From assembly GCA_017311315.1 (NCBI GenBank), contig CM029660.1, positions 12,759,430 to 12,823,429 on the forward strand: DNA of 64,000 nucleotides, read 5' to 3'. Of the stretch, positions 34,145-45,040 are shown piece by piece (within the stretch, counting starts at the first letter, position 1; the number at the start of each line of letters is the position of its first letter). The translations under genes were made by a program, and so were the position numbers. The notes under the pieces were generated by a model that saw nothing but the letters and a program-made list of their open reading frames with translations, was not told where the DNA came from and did no database searches. This DNA comes from Dendrocalamus latiflorus (Eukaryota; Streptophyta; Magnoliopsida; Poales; Poaceae).

Positions 34145-34275
34145 ATGTCGTCGTCGGGGAAGATGGAGGGGCCGTCGGCGCCGGCGCTGCGGCGCGACCC
34201 GTACGAGGTGCTCTGCGTGCCCAGGGACTCCTCCGACCAGGAGATCAAGTCCGCCTACCGCAAGCTCGCGCTCAA
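34145..34275 (+). pseudogene. DnaJ/Hsp40 J-domain first-exon fragment
   Basis: Starting at ATG 34145 (or the in-frame ATG at 34163) the sequence encodes MEGPSAPALRRDPYEVLCVP and then SDQEIKSAYRKLALK. These are helices I and II of a J domain as found in plant DnaJ co-chaperones that stimulate Hsp70 ATPase. A possible donor (GTCCGT) follows CTCAA. The HPD loop and everything after it are absent; the next conserved exon downstream (35178) belongs to another family. The ORF reads on through the intron to 34438 without motif. It is the 5'-most cargo of Helitron C, directly after the GC-rich repeat, so it could supply a promoter and start codon for a fusion transcript. Confidence 0.75.
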
Positions 34276-35177
34276 GTCCGTGCTGCCCCCCTTCTCTCTC
34301 ATTTCGTTCTTGTTCACGCTGTTTAGATTGTGCTATTTGGAAGGGAAAGATGGTAGCGTAGTAGAGTGCGTTGTCTGGCTTCATTTGTTATGGGCGGAGT
34401 TGTATGGTTTTTGTATGCCATTGCTGTCACGATGGTAGAGACGTACTGATGAGTTTATACTAAGATTCTTTGTACTTGGAGATGGCCAATTTGGTCATCA
34501 TCGACTAGGCAAGTTAGCATGTCCGCTATGGTGTTGCTCAATGCAGTAGGGGGGAAATTCCATTCTCTTACAATCACTATACTCTTTTTATCCAGCTGTT
34601 AGCAGTGCTGAAGTTTATATCAGGGAGTACCAGATCTTATCATGTAAGGTTTTCGTCATGTTCGGTTACTTCGGTACGCAAACATAAACAGGGAACCACG
34701 TTTGGTGTGCAAACATAAACATATGTAAATAGAAGAAATCAAGCTCCTCAAGACTACTGCATAGTGGCAATGGCAATGGTATATCCTGATCATAAGGCCA
34801 AATAGTTTCGATTTGTTTTCTGAGTAGTGTAAACTCATGTTTTGTGTATGGCACTGTAAAATATAGCATGAGGTAAACTCATGAATTTTGTATTTTATGA
34901 TTTTGTAGATCATGGAAATCTGACAGACAAAAGCATTTTATTGCCCTGAGAATTTTCATATGTTCCACTTGATAGAAAACTTAAACAATGATGTTATATT
35001 CATTTGTTCCACTTTTCGTAGGGTTGCACTTTTCATTGTGCATTTCTTTTTGCACTTCACCTCTCTTGGCTCACATATTGTTTTCTGATCTCTTTACACT
35101 AGAGTCAGTTATATTCATTTGTAACAGTATTAATCTATGGATGCTAGAGATTAACCTCTGAAATCTGATACATGCAG

Positions 35178-35273
35178 TTTGTGGAAGATGGGGAAGAAAG
35201 AATAGTCGTTGGTAGTTTAGACCTGAATCAGTGTCTTTGGCTACTAGATGAACTGACTGGAAAGAGGCCTGGG
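35178..35273 (+). pseudogene. Single exon of a plant GNAT-type acetyltransferase
   Basis: A 96-nt exon, bounded by CATGCAG and GTAAGC, encodes 32 residues: FVEDGEERIVVGSLDLNQC and then LWLLDELTGKRPG. The VVGSLDLNQC...DELTG pattern resembles the strand preceding the acetyl-CoA motif of plastid-type GNAT N-acetyltransferases. The acetyl-CoA loop is not present in the window. Family assignment is from memory and rests on a short segment. It lies between the DnaJ and Pinin fragments on the same strand. Confidence 0.45.
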
Positions 35274-36102
35274 GTAAGCTAATTGATTCTCTTTTTTTTA
35301 ATGCTATAGGAGATTACCATGGAATAAATACGGACTTTGCTTAATGTTGTAACTTAGATTAATGGACTTGCTTTAACACCTCTTGGTTCTTTCCAGTTTC
35401 CAACAGAGTGAGAGTTCACTGGACTTAACTGAATTTTTGCAATAGTTGCTTTTCATTTCCACTTTTCTTATTTTTGCGTCAAATGGTGATTTAAATAGAG
35501 CATGAGTTGCCATTTCGAATATCCTGTTGTATGCCTGGATATATTTAATTGTCTAAGTATAAACGTGGTGCAAAATGCTGATTTTGATGAATTAAAAAAA
35601 TCCTTTTGTTGCTTCTTCAAAGAATTGTAATATACTAATATTGCTTTATAATTAATCCATATTACTAGAGGCAATGAAGGGAAGAAATCTCCATTTCTGT
35701 TTCCTTTATAAATTAATATAGATTGTAGCGATCACCTATACGAATTGTTAACTTTTGAATAGTAATTGTACAATAGCAGGTGGTTTCTTGCAACATTGCC
35801 ATTACTAAAAAAAAACAATTGGTGAAAATGAAGGATGGATTTTAGTCGATGTTGCAAACTACATGAACACGCGCATTTCGTTTATGAGACTCATCTGAGC
35901 TTTTTTCATTACTTAATGCACGCGACTCCAATGTATATTGCAGGGACTGCTACAAGTCAGATAAGAGGCATGCTCACATATATTGTTAGATATTTAGAGA
36001 TATCAAGACTTCATGAATGGCTGAAGATAATCTAGATTCGATTATATCCTCACCATTAGCTCCAACATATCATGGAATACTGAAAGAATTGGTTGAATGT
36101 AG

Positions 36103-36771
36103 GCTGATCAAAAGGCTCGTGAAGAAAGTGAAAGGTTGCGACAGCAAGAGCGGGAGCAAGTAGCAAAGAAGCGTAGGCGTGACATGGTAAACTTTTGTGC
36201 ACTGTTTTATGACTTGCATTCATCTATCATAATTTCGCTAATTTTAAATTGATGTGTTCATATTGCAAATGATTTAATCCTGAGATGCTCTTATGTAGAC
36301 GCTCCGTGCTCGAGTAGCTGCTAAGGCAGAAGAAAAGAGGTTGGAGCTGTTGTACATTCAGTGGGTTGAGCATCACAAAAAGCTGTCCAATTTCTTAAGG
36401 TAACTTCACTGCTTTTCATCATACATCACATTGACCTTGATCCATGATTAGGATCCTTTTTTCTTTGTTTTTGTCGCTGTGCAATATTTATCTATGTAGT
36501 TATTCTACTTGCATGCTACAGGTTAATTTTATTCCTGGTCCAAAAGTATCCATATTGACAATTAAATTGAGGGAAGATACGTTTCTGATTGTATGCAAAT
36601 TTTGATGTTTGATGTCCATATGGTTTTCTATATCTATTGTATAAAACTACATTTGTTCCTGGTTTGACTTCATTTGTGTTTGGCAGGACAAAAGCCGAAC
36701 CACCTATTTATTACATGCTAGCTAAATCAATCATTGATGATCCAACTATTGTTGAGCAGAACAAGGAAAAG
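36103..36771 (+). pseudogene. Three exons of a Pinin-type (pinin/SDK/memA) gene
   Basis: Exons 36103-36186, 36299-36399 and 36687-36771 have GT-AG borders and compatible phases (0, 0/2, 2). Together they encode 90 residues including REESERLRQQEREQVAKKRR, TLRARVAAKAEEKRLELLYI, QWVEHHKKLSNFLRTKAEPP and IYYMLAKSIIDDPTIVEQ. Plant Pinin homologues associate with the exon-junction/ASAP-type splicing machinery in the nucleus. The N-terminal and acidic C-terminal parts are missing. The reading frame is undamaged over the captured part, so the fragment is either recent or spliced into something. Position within Helitron C indicates capture. Confidence 0.7.
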
Positions 36772-37058
36772 GTATTTTCTACCCTCATAACTCATAAGTT
36801 ACAACAATGTGCTTGCTGTTATGCGGCTAGAGATAAGCAGCTCCCTTCTTCCTCTTTTTTTTCTAAGATGGCATCGATAAACAGTTGTCAATATATGTTC
36901 TTATTTCGGATTATATTGGTTAGTCTACAACAAATGCGGGTACTAATTGCAGAGAGTAGTTTCCTTTACCACTCTGTTTTACTGCAGTCTGATTTAAGCA
37001 GACACACGATGGTTTTGATGCTTGCCTTTTTTTTGCCACGACAGCTGGCTAATTTCAC

Positions 37059-38851
37059 ATGGTTGAGTCCGCGCTGTTCAAGCAGTGGCTGAGGAACCTG
37101 CAGACGGAGAAGGGCGTCCTCACCTACGGGAGGCTCAACCTCAGGCAGATCCTCATCCAGGTGCTCTCTCTCTCTCTCATCGATGTGTCATACATTTCTT
37201 GATCAAAATGAGATTGGGCTTTAAGGATTCCTCAGCATTCAGCAAACTATTGAGTGCGTGCATCTGAATTCACCGTGCTGCGTTGTGTGCAGGGGGTTGA
37301 CATGTTCGGAAAACGTGTGGGCTTTCTCAAGTTCAAAGCTGAGATCGTCGACGAGGAGACCAAAACCAAGGTGATCAGAATGTTGCCGTCCATGGTGCTT
37401 GTTTCTTACTACTTTAATTTCGATGTGCGCTGGTTTTGATCTTAGATGCCCTGCTTTCCCATGCCATCTATTGGGCTTGTGATCATTTGGGAATTAGGAC
37501 TAACATTGGTACTGATACCGCGGTATAATGTTCCATATTCTTATGAAGACAGTCCAAATTAGCTTATCAAGACTTGATTGATAGTAATTGATGTTTTTCC
37601 AACTGAAATATATGCAATTTTTCATAGGTAGTTGCTAAGGCACCGGGCGAGGAGCAACATGAGTAGAGATCATAGGTGGGTGCTTAGCTGATAGGATAGG
37701 CCATGGGGAGCTGGAATGGGGCCAATGTGAGCAATATTTGTGTTCCACCAGGGTTTGCTAATGCGGAATATATAGGCTAAAGCACCCCACGACTACATGA
37801 GTAACATTTGGTGGCTTTGCGTTAGTGCATGGTTTTAAAGAAAATTGTTCAACTGTGTGCTTATTTTAATCTTTATTTTAGGTCTTTCCTAAATTCATTG
37901 GTGTATCCACGATTCCACGTCGTGTGTCTACTGAAGTTTACATGCTATTGTAGGAAATGAGTCAGACTATCTTTTGCCCTGCTTTTGCCTGGTTTGGTCC
38001 TACTATTGCAGTCAGAAGTTCATCAGAATTTGTAAAATACCAATTATTCAATTATTAGCACATGGTGGTCTTTTGATATTGATAGTTTAATTGCTGACAG
38101 GTTGAAGAAGAAACTGGTATAAAGTTAAATTTAGAGGACATGGTTGATCTTACTGCACTGCTGGACCCTGCTACTGGATGCAGAATGTTTCCATCACCGG
38201 TAACTAACCAGCATTTCCCTCGCTTTACAAATCTGGCATAACTGATGCACCAAAAAATAATAACGTAGCTAGGGTAACTCAATTTGGCTGAGCGCATTAG
38301 GCAGCCCCTGGTCATAATATTCTAGGTTGTTTGTGGTTCTCCCTGCCAGGTCATGCCCTATTTTTTTTCGAGAATCACATTTTTCGAGAACACGAAAAGC
38401 AGCAAGATGATCTCTTGCAAAAAGAAAAGGAAGAAGTAGAAAAAAAACAGCAAGATTAGTTCAATCGACAATAACTTTGGGACTCGGGAATAATCCTGTT
38501 ATATTGCAGAGGGATCTAGCAAATGCTATTACACAGCAAGTTTACGACATTTAAAAGCAGACCTGGGAATTGGGTTTTGTGCAGTATCCTATTCCTGCCA
38601 GTGAGTGTTTGCAAGAATTATGAAAGGGGTTGGTCCTGTGGTGATTCCTGCTTGGCACCAGAGGCTGGGATGGAAAGATTGTCTGGATCTTTGCAGGAAT
38701 TTTGATACCTGTTTGGGAAATTACACTCACTCACGGTGGCTGCAATCTCTTGACTACTACTGTTTCCTTTACCAGGGTGGCTGCGACGAGGAGATTGGCC
38801 TGTTCCTATACAGGGGGCATGTTGATGAGGAGACCATAAAGGCTCTCCAAG
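37059..38851 (+). pseudogene. Nudix hydrolase (NUDX14-like) fragment, core exon missing
   Basis: Recognisable exons are 37059-37160 (MVESALFKQWLRNLQTEKG, then VLTYGRLNLRQILIQ), 37293-37370 (GVDMFGKRVGFLKFKAEIVD), 38101-38199 (VEEETGIKLNLEDMVDLTAL, then LDPATGCRMFPSP) and 38776-38851 (GGCDEEIGLFLYRGHVDEET). They match the plant plastid Nudix hydrolase that cleaves ADP-sugars. The exon expected between the second and third, with the strand core and the first half of the Nudix box (GX5EX7RE), is not found; only VEEETG of the box remains. The C-terminal exon is also missing. With its metal-binding helix incomplete, the product cannot be catalytic. It is the 3'-most cargo identified in Helitron C. 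Confidence 0.75.
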
Positions 38852-40317
38852 GTCTAATTGGTAGTCTGGTCTTTTGTATTTGCCCTGCCTGCTGCTCTAA
38901 GAGGAATGCTGCAATGCCAACGAGAGGCGAGTTAGCTGTCTTCTTGTGCTCATAATAACTTCGTATACTGACAGAATGTGCGGATATTTTGTCAAAGATT
39001 CACTTAATTCTGTGTTTCTTCCAGGCGAGTATGAAGTTTGTTCAAAATTTACTCTTGTGTTAAACTGACTCTGATGATAAGGCTGTGGCGCTCTGCAGGT
39101 GTGGGTGAGCCGGTGAGGTAGGGAGTAGGGACTAGGCAGCTGCAGCCTGTAAGCGCCTCAAGGTGCTGGTTGACAGTGCTACATTTTTTTTGCTTTGGGA
39201 CGTGCCATTGTTACTTAAATGTTGTAGTAGTCATTTAGCAGCTTACTTATTGGTGTTCATACGATATTTAGTAATAAATTGCTGCAACCACAGTTGATCG
39301 TCCAGCTAAGACAATTGGTATCCTGGCTGTTTGCACATAACTGTATATGTGGCAATCTGCTGCTTAATTTTGGCAAATGATGGCTGCAGTTGTAAGCCTT
39401 GGTTAGTATATTAAAATTGTGTATTTTTTTTTGCCCCAAATGGTTGTACTGCGGTTGTGACTTGTGACTGAAGATTATGAACTGCTACAATAGTGTCCAA
39501 TCGAGATATAAGAAACTTAATTCCTTTCCTGTCCAGCACCTCATGAATACAAATAAAGTTTGTAGCTAAATAGCTGTAAAAGCGGACAGCTGGAAATCTA
39601 GAACCGTTTCTGAAGCAGTAGTACTGCTGCTTGTTGGGATCAGAGCTAGATGCAACCATGCAGGAGCTATTCTCTCGTAATCAAAACACTATCAAACCCT
39701 TAACACCAGTTCTCCGATTTTTAATATTGTTTTTTTGTTTTGTAATTACATGGCAGAAGTGCATGCGGACACCATACACCCGCGAGTGCACCCGATTTAG
39801 CGCACGTTTAGAATGATAAAGACTAAGAATAAATCTGTAACTTTACAAAAATTTTGTTGAAACGTTGGGTACCAAAATTTAAACCTGGTGAGTTAAGGTC
39901 TGCACCCAAACTCCTGTACCCATCAAGAAGTGGTTCCCCAGTTCCTGGATTATTTACCGGTGTATCAGCCCGAGCAAGTCGAACTGAATAACTCATGGTC
40001 TGTTCTGTTGAACTGTCATATGACCAAGAGAGGGAAGGTTGTAAGTTGGTAACTAGAACTTGACATTTGCAGACCATATGGCTACGACAACGACACAGTA
40101 ACTCCTGTCAAGAGATCTGCAACATGTAAGCTTTCTTCACTTTTTTAAGAGTTTTTTTTTTGGTATAGTTGTTTTGTGCTTGGTTCATGTTTTCTCCACT
40201 TTGGGCACTATATATGTTATATTAGAGGTAGGTTATATAGTCAAGCATAAACAAATATCTTTCTTTTGAGCAACAATATATAACTGCAATATAATATTTA
40301 CTCATAAATTTTATTTT
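38852..40317. other. Helitron C 3' region without recognised exons
   Basis: AT-rich, with short ORFs (39411-39659, 39823-40077) that carry no motif. A plausible acceptor at about 39098 precedes a short open stretch ending in TAG, which might be a last exon of some captured gene. Nothing further could be supported. Confidence 0.35.
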
Positions 40318-40639
40318 CCGTTGCAACGTACGGACATTTTCTTACAAACAAACATAACATGTTTCACTTCCTCATAATATGGGATTTCATGTTCCCATGA
40401 TCAGTGCGTATAAAAAGGCTGTGATTCAGAAGATTACTGAACTATTCATGTGGCACTGTGTGGTGGTTCTTCCATGAACTTTTTCATGGATGACTTTTCT
40501 TATGCTCTTGTAGAGGAATTTTGCCAGCGATTGATCTTATCAACGTGAATGGTTTGGTGGGGGAAAGTGCAGCACCTTATTGTTAACCAGCTACATTTGT
40601 GTCTAACTTAGATACACAGTTTTGAACTTTTGATGAACT

Positions 40640-41398
40640 TTCGAAGTCGGCGCTCAAGTCTACGACCACGTAAGAAGTCGGTAGAGTTCGACCACGCTGT
40701 GAAGCAGTCGAACGAGGTCGGGTCTGAGTCGGACTCAGTCGGTTGTGGTTGTAGCCGGTCGGTCGTAGTCGTAACCGGTCGGAAGTGGTCGTGGCTATCT
40801 AGCGCGTGGTCGGAAGTGCTGGATTGCGATCGAAAGCGCTTGGGGGAAGTCGTAGCTGGTCATATGTGGTCGGACGGTCTCGTGCGCGGTCGGAAGCACT
40901 CGTAAGTGGTCAGAAGGGCTTCGACCACGATGATATCCGGTGTACGTGGTCTGAACGGCAAAGCTACAGTAACTTTGCATGATGGTCGTAAGGAGGAAGA
41001 TCGTGGTCATAAAGCTAGCAGGCGTGGTCGAAAGGCGGTCGACCACGGCAAAATCGAAATCAGGTGTGATTGGGAGCATCTACGACCACGAACACGCAAA
41101 GTCGAAGGTGGTCTGAAGACGTACGACTGCAAAGAAGAAGATTAAACGTGGTCGAAGGAGGCTACGATCACGTTGTGAAGGTTTCGACCACGGTGAACAG
41201 TGATTGCCAGCATCACTGCGTGGTCGTAAAGAGTTGCGATCACAGTAACTCGAGAGCGGCTGAAGGAAGACAGTGCAGCGATATAGCGGAGCGGTCGTAA
41301 ACTGATACAGTGAAGTTACGACAACGACTCAAAGCGATCGGTGCCGAGTTTGAGTGGTCGTACGGCGACGTAAGCACTCGGAATCGGTCATAAACGAC
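40640..41398. repeat. GTGGTCG-type repeat block
   Basis: Degenerate repeats of GGTCGTAACCGGTCGG and TCGACCACG on both strands, related to the tracts at 21.0, 25.0, 27.4 and 28.4 kb. The ORFs inside follow the repeat. Confidence 0.55.
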
Positions 41399-41925
41399 TC
41401 TAAGTACCCCTCTATAATACACCAAAATTTTCTTTATTAAATCCACCCCCCTCAACCACCCCCACAGTCATACCTAATCTAAGTCCACCCAGATTTGTCC
41501 ATGATCTGCATCTCGCCGCCCAGTGCGTAGAGGCAGGGGCGGACCCACAGGGTATGCCGGGTGGGCCACTGCATACCCTGGGGCCTAGCAGTAAGTCATA
41601 CATAATATAGATATTACATGTAAAAACAAAAGAAGAAAAAGCTTACTGTGTTTCATATTTCTTATTATGACAAAAATGTTTGTTTTCTTTGTAGCCTCAA
41701 GTTTAAACAATGTGGGGATGAAGAAAGTCGTCGGTGGGTGAGTCCAATGATGTTGTCACCTCCTCAAAGGATCAGTCGTTATGTGACATTTATTATGTGA
41801 AAAAAATATTTGGTTATACAATATATGAGACGTGAATCTTAATGAATCTGATTGTTCGTTTTATTTTTTACAAATTTTATCTTGTTTTATATTTTACCGT
41901 AGCGTTAGTACGGGCACTATACTAG
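41399..41925 (+). mobile_element. Helitron B, 0.5 kb mini-Helitron sharing both ends with Helitron A
   Basis: 41405-41500 (TACCCCTCTATAATACACC onward) matches the 5' end of Helitron A. 41790-41925 matches its 3' end, with hairpin CCGTAGCGTTAGTACGG, CTAG at 41922-41925 and T at 41926. The first bases (TCTAAG) differ from TCTCTACC of Helitron A and follow a C, so the exact start is uncertain. The middle holds unrelated sequence including AGGGGCGGACCCACAGG, common in grass transposons. No genes. Confidence 0.75.
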
Positions 41926-42366
41926 TAGAGATAAAGATACTGTACTTTGATCAATGAAATCTCCACCATGTGTGAGTCCTCCTCGAATGGAGTGAATATT
42001 TGAGGGTAGCATCGCCATGGTTGTGGGTGGTATGATGTGATGCCAAATATCTACCCGCAAAGAAGCCTCTAGCTTTGCCTAACTCGTGCTTTGCACATTT
42101 GGGCGTCTTGGGTGGGTTAGCCCCGGTTTGTGGTTTTGCGCTTATTTGAACAATGCTTCAGAGTTCTTGAAATTCCAAATCGTCTAGCCTCAACGTATGA
42201 GTCATCGCCTACCAATTGAAGACCTCAGGATTTCTCCTATTTCATGCTTTACACTTCTAGGCATTTTGTGTGGAATAAATCCCGGGCATGCTTCTGCGTT
42301 GTTTGAATAGCTAGTCGAAGGTTCATGGGCATTGCAGCGTTTGTCCCTAGCGCGTGGGTCACATCA
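41926..42366. other. Spacer, nothing recognised
   Basis: No coding motif or repeat end identified. Confidence 0.4.
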
Positions 42367-43264
42367 TGTAACATCCCATTTTGGGCTTGCAAAATTTTGC
42401 GAAATAAATTTTCAAAATTTAAATTTAATTTCAAAATGTGCATCTCAAATTCGCTTGAATTTCCAAAATTTCAAATTTGAAATCCCCTCCAGGACTCGGC
42501 TCACCCTTGCCTCTCCCCGGCCTAGAGGCACCGGCCTGGCCCAACCTGGCCTTCGGCCTACTGGCTTTAGCACGAGCCACTCACTGCCGCCTTTGCCATG
42601 CTCTGCACGCACCGTGCGCGCGCACATGCTTGGCTAACAGTGTCTTGCCACGCATGCACTCCCCGTCACCCTCTCCTATGCACCCCTATGGCTCCACAGT
42701 GTGCACCGAGTTAAGCTTACCTAACGCCTCCTTTCAACCCGGCCTAGCCCCCTCTCTCCCCGCAGTTCGTGCACCCACTGCAACGTAAGCCCGCCGCTTC
42801 CATGTCGACCCCACATGCCCAAAGCTCCTAGCCACCTGTTGCCACTGAGCTGCCCGCACCTTAACTCCCCTTCCCCTCTCTTTTTCCCTTGTGCTATGCC
42901 GAACGCCGGCCTACTCCCTCCTTAGTTGCTGCACGAGTCATCATGGTGCCAACGACCATCTCGCCTCTCCCATTGCTATAAAAGCCCTTGCACCGCACCG
43001 CCTCACCCCCAATCGCACCATGCCCTCAGTCTCCCCCAAGCGCCACCCTCTCTCCTTCTTTCTCCCCTCTAGTCAAAGATCTTGGAGCTCTGCCTGAAGG
43101 TTTCGAAGCCAACCCAAGCCCTACTGAGCTTCCTCTCCTTCTCCGGTGTTCCGCCCGTGATGACCCCCTCTCCGCCCATCCGGACACCGCAACCAGCCTA
43201 ACCTCATCACCCCTGAGCTCCGCCTTCCCCTCCGGTAAGCTCCTAGTAATTCATAGAAGCTCCC
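42367..43264 (+). mobile_element. 5' part of an older long LTR (Gypsy-like), interrupted
   Basis: Begins TGTAACATCCCATTTTGGGC, a start common to grass Gypsy-type LTRs. A CT-rich segment with motif-less ORFs (42477-43524) follows. It is interrupted at 43264 by the 11.4-kb Copia element and resumes at 54665. Confidence 0.45.
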
Positions 43265-45029
43265 TATTGGACCGAAATGGCGACAGAAGGGGGGGGGGTG
43301 AATGTCGCTTTCTAAAATTAAATTCGCCCCTCAAGTATCCACACTTATGCTTCTTCTCCAATAGCTATGGAAGCTATGAAGATAGAAGATATGCACTACT
43401 GGAAGACACAGCAACAAGGATAAAACAGATCCAGAAAGAAACAGTTAAGAAAAATAAATTCCGAGCAAGTCTGACTGCAAGCGGTAGTACCGCTGAGCCG
43501 AGCGGTAGTACCTCTGGGCGGTAGTACCGCTGAGCCGAGCGGTAGTACCTCTGAGCGGTAGTACCGCTGAGCCGAGCGGTAGTACCTCTGAGCGGTAGTA
43601 CCTCTCGAGGAGCGGTAGTACCGCACGAAGAAAACAGCAAACATGTTTTTCAGACAGCAACAACAAAACTCCATACATCAACAAAATTAGAGAATTTCTT
43701 CTAGATTTCTCTGCCCAGATCAGTGTGTCTACCTCTCAAATAACCTATAGGGCCTAGGAAACAGAGCGATGACAACTCATGAGCACAAATTTCAGATTAT
43801 AGCAAAAAATCTGAAACTTTTGCAAAACTGAGCCAAAACTCAAATTACTCCATAATCTTTGATCCTTTGGCTATGAAACTTTGAGGATGGCTACTTAATA
43901 GCCTATGGACTCTCCATGCCAAATTTCAAGCCATCTCGCGAAGGGAATCAAGATTTGCATTAAGCCCTAGAAGGAGGACATGAAGAACAGGGAGGCTCAA
44001 AAACCCAAATCTGAAATTAAACGAAGTTTGCTCTTGGGAAACTCGATCAAATGATCTTGAGGCATCATCCCAACATAGAGCAACCCATTTTGGGCCTTCC
44101 CAGCAAGAAACAATAAGAAACTCAAAAATCAATAAATCACCAAATGAGGAGAAACGAAGAACAGAGAGCACGAACAGAGAGAATCAAACTTCGGATTTTC
44201 ATTCATTGAACCAAAAGGAATACAGAGGAGTCCCGATACGCATGGACACTAGAACAAGGAAGATTACATGCGCATCACTCCAATCTCTCCCTCTCCCCAA
44301 GCCAAGAACTCATCTACCCTCTACATGCTTGGAGGAGACACAACACACAGGGAGGATGAACGAAGGAGACACCTTCTGCCCTTCTCAACCACTAAAGAGC
44401 AAAGGCAAAACCACCTCCTAAAGACTCTTTTGACCAATACAAACCCTAACTCTCTCCCGAAGCCATGAGGAGGCATGCAGCCCCTCCAATCCTATTTATA
44501 GCCCTTTGCTAGCGGGTCTCCAACCCGTTACGCCGGCTAAACCCGAACGGAACCGTCTCCCGCCTGTGCAGCCTCGCGAAATTCCCAATTCACCCCTCCT
44601 GCACCTTCCGGGAAGCTTCCGCGCTCCTTGTCGTCCACGACTCGCAACCACATCGAATCTCCGCCGTCTTCGACACATCCGACCGTTCTGAGCTCGACAC
44701 CGCCTGTGTCTAGTCCGGTCACCTCGTGTCTCGCCACGACTCCACTTCGACATCCTGCAGTCATCACAAACAAGAAAACACATCAAATAGCACCGCTCGA
44801 TACACGAAAGCATAAAAGCATCAATGAACCTCATTATGCGAGAAATAGCCCAAATCTGTCAAATCGACATAATCTGCATTCTAACCACTTTGACTAGGTT
44901 TGACCAAGTCCGACCAAACCCATTGCACCACGCAACGACATGGTCCGACCACACAAACCAAACTCGACTCTCCTAAACCGATGTCAATTACTCATCACAC
45001 ACACGGGATGACCACCACATGGTCTCGCA
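43265..45029 (-). repeat. 3' LTR of the Sirevirus-like element
   Basis: 1765 bp. On minus it starts TGCGAGACCATGTGG; its 3' end reads CCAATA where the other LTR has CCAACA, so the terminal CA has mutated to TA. Contains the palindromic GCGGTAGTACCGC array (eight units) and, on minus, TATAAATAGG at about 44500, a likely promoter TATA box. Confidence 0.9.
43482..43626. repeat. GCGGTAGTACCGC palindromic array, 3' LTR
   Basis: Eight GCGGTAGTACC cores, several extended to the perfect palindrome GCGGTAGTACCGC, spaced by TGAGCCGA or TCTGA. Confidence 0.9.
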
Positions 45030-45030
45030 A

Positions 45031-45040
45031 TCTCCCCCTT
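45031..45040 (-). other. Polypurine tract next to the 3' LTR
   Basis: AAGGGGGAGA on minus, immediately before the LTR. Further tracts on minus lie at about 45209-45217, 45752-45760 and 46701-46710. Confidence 0.8.

Larger units (their letters stand above)
33303..40344 (+). mobile_element. Helitron C, about 7 kb, carrying exons of four genes (probable)
   Basis: It starts TCTACACTATTAATCCACC after an A, and resembles the 5' end of Helitron A further in (ATCCACCC, ACAGTCATG, GTCCAC blocks). Near the other end the palindromic CCGTTGCAACGTACGG (40318-40333) is followed by ACATTTTCTTA. Grass Helitrons usually have this hairpin and then CTAG, so the final tetranucleotide has probably decayed or the true end is slightly different. 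Between them lie same-strand exon fragments of DnaJ, GNAT, Pinin and Nudix genes with their intron borders, the hallmark of Helitron gene capture. No Rep/helicase was seen. Confidence 0.6.

Noticed and set aside
41495..41540. CDPK remnant in Helitron B (LYALG / EMQIMD read on minus)
   Set aside because: Only about 34 bp with a gap, and in the opposite orientation relative to the Helitron; chance resemblance cannot be excluded.
44496..44834. 112-codon minus ORF duplicated at 54131-54469
   Set aside because: Lies in the two LTRs at identical positions; no motif and no independent support as a gene.
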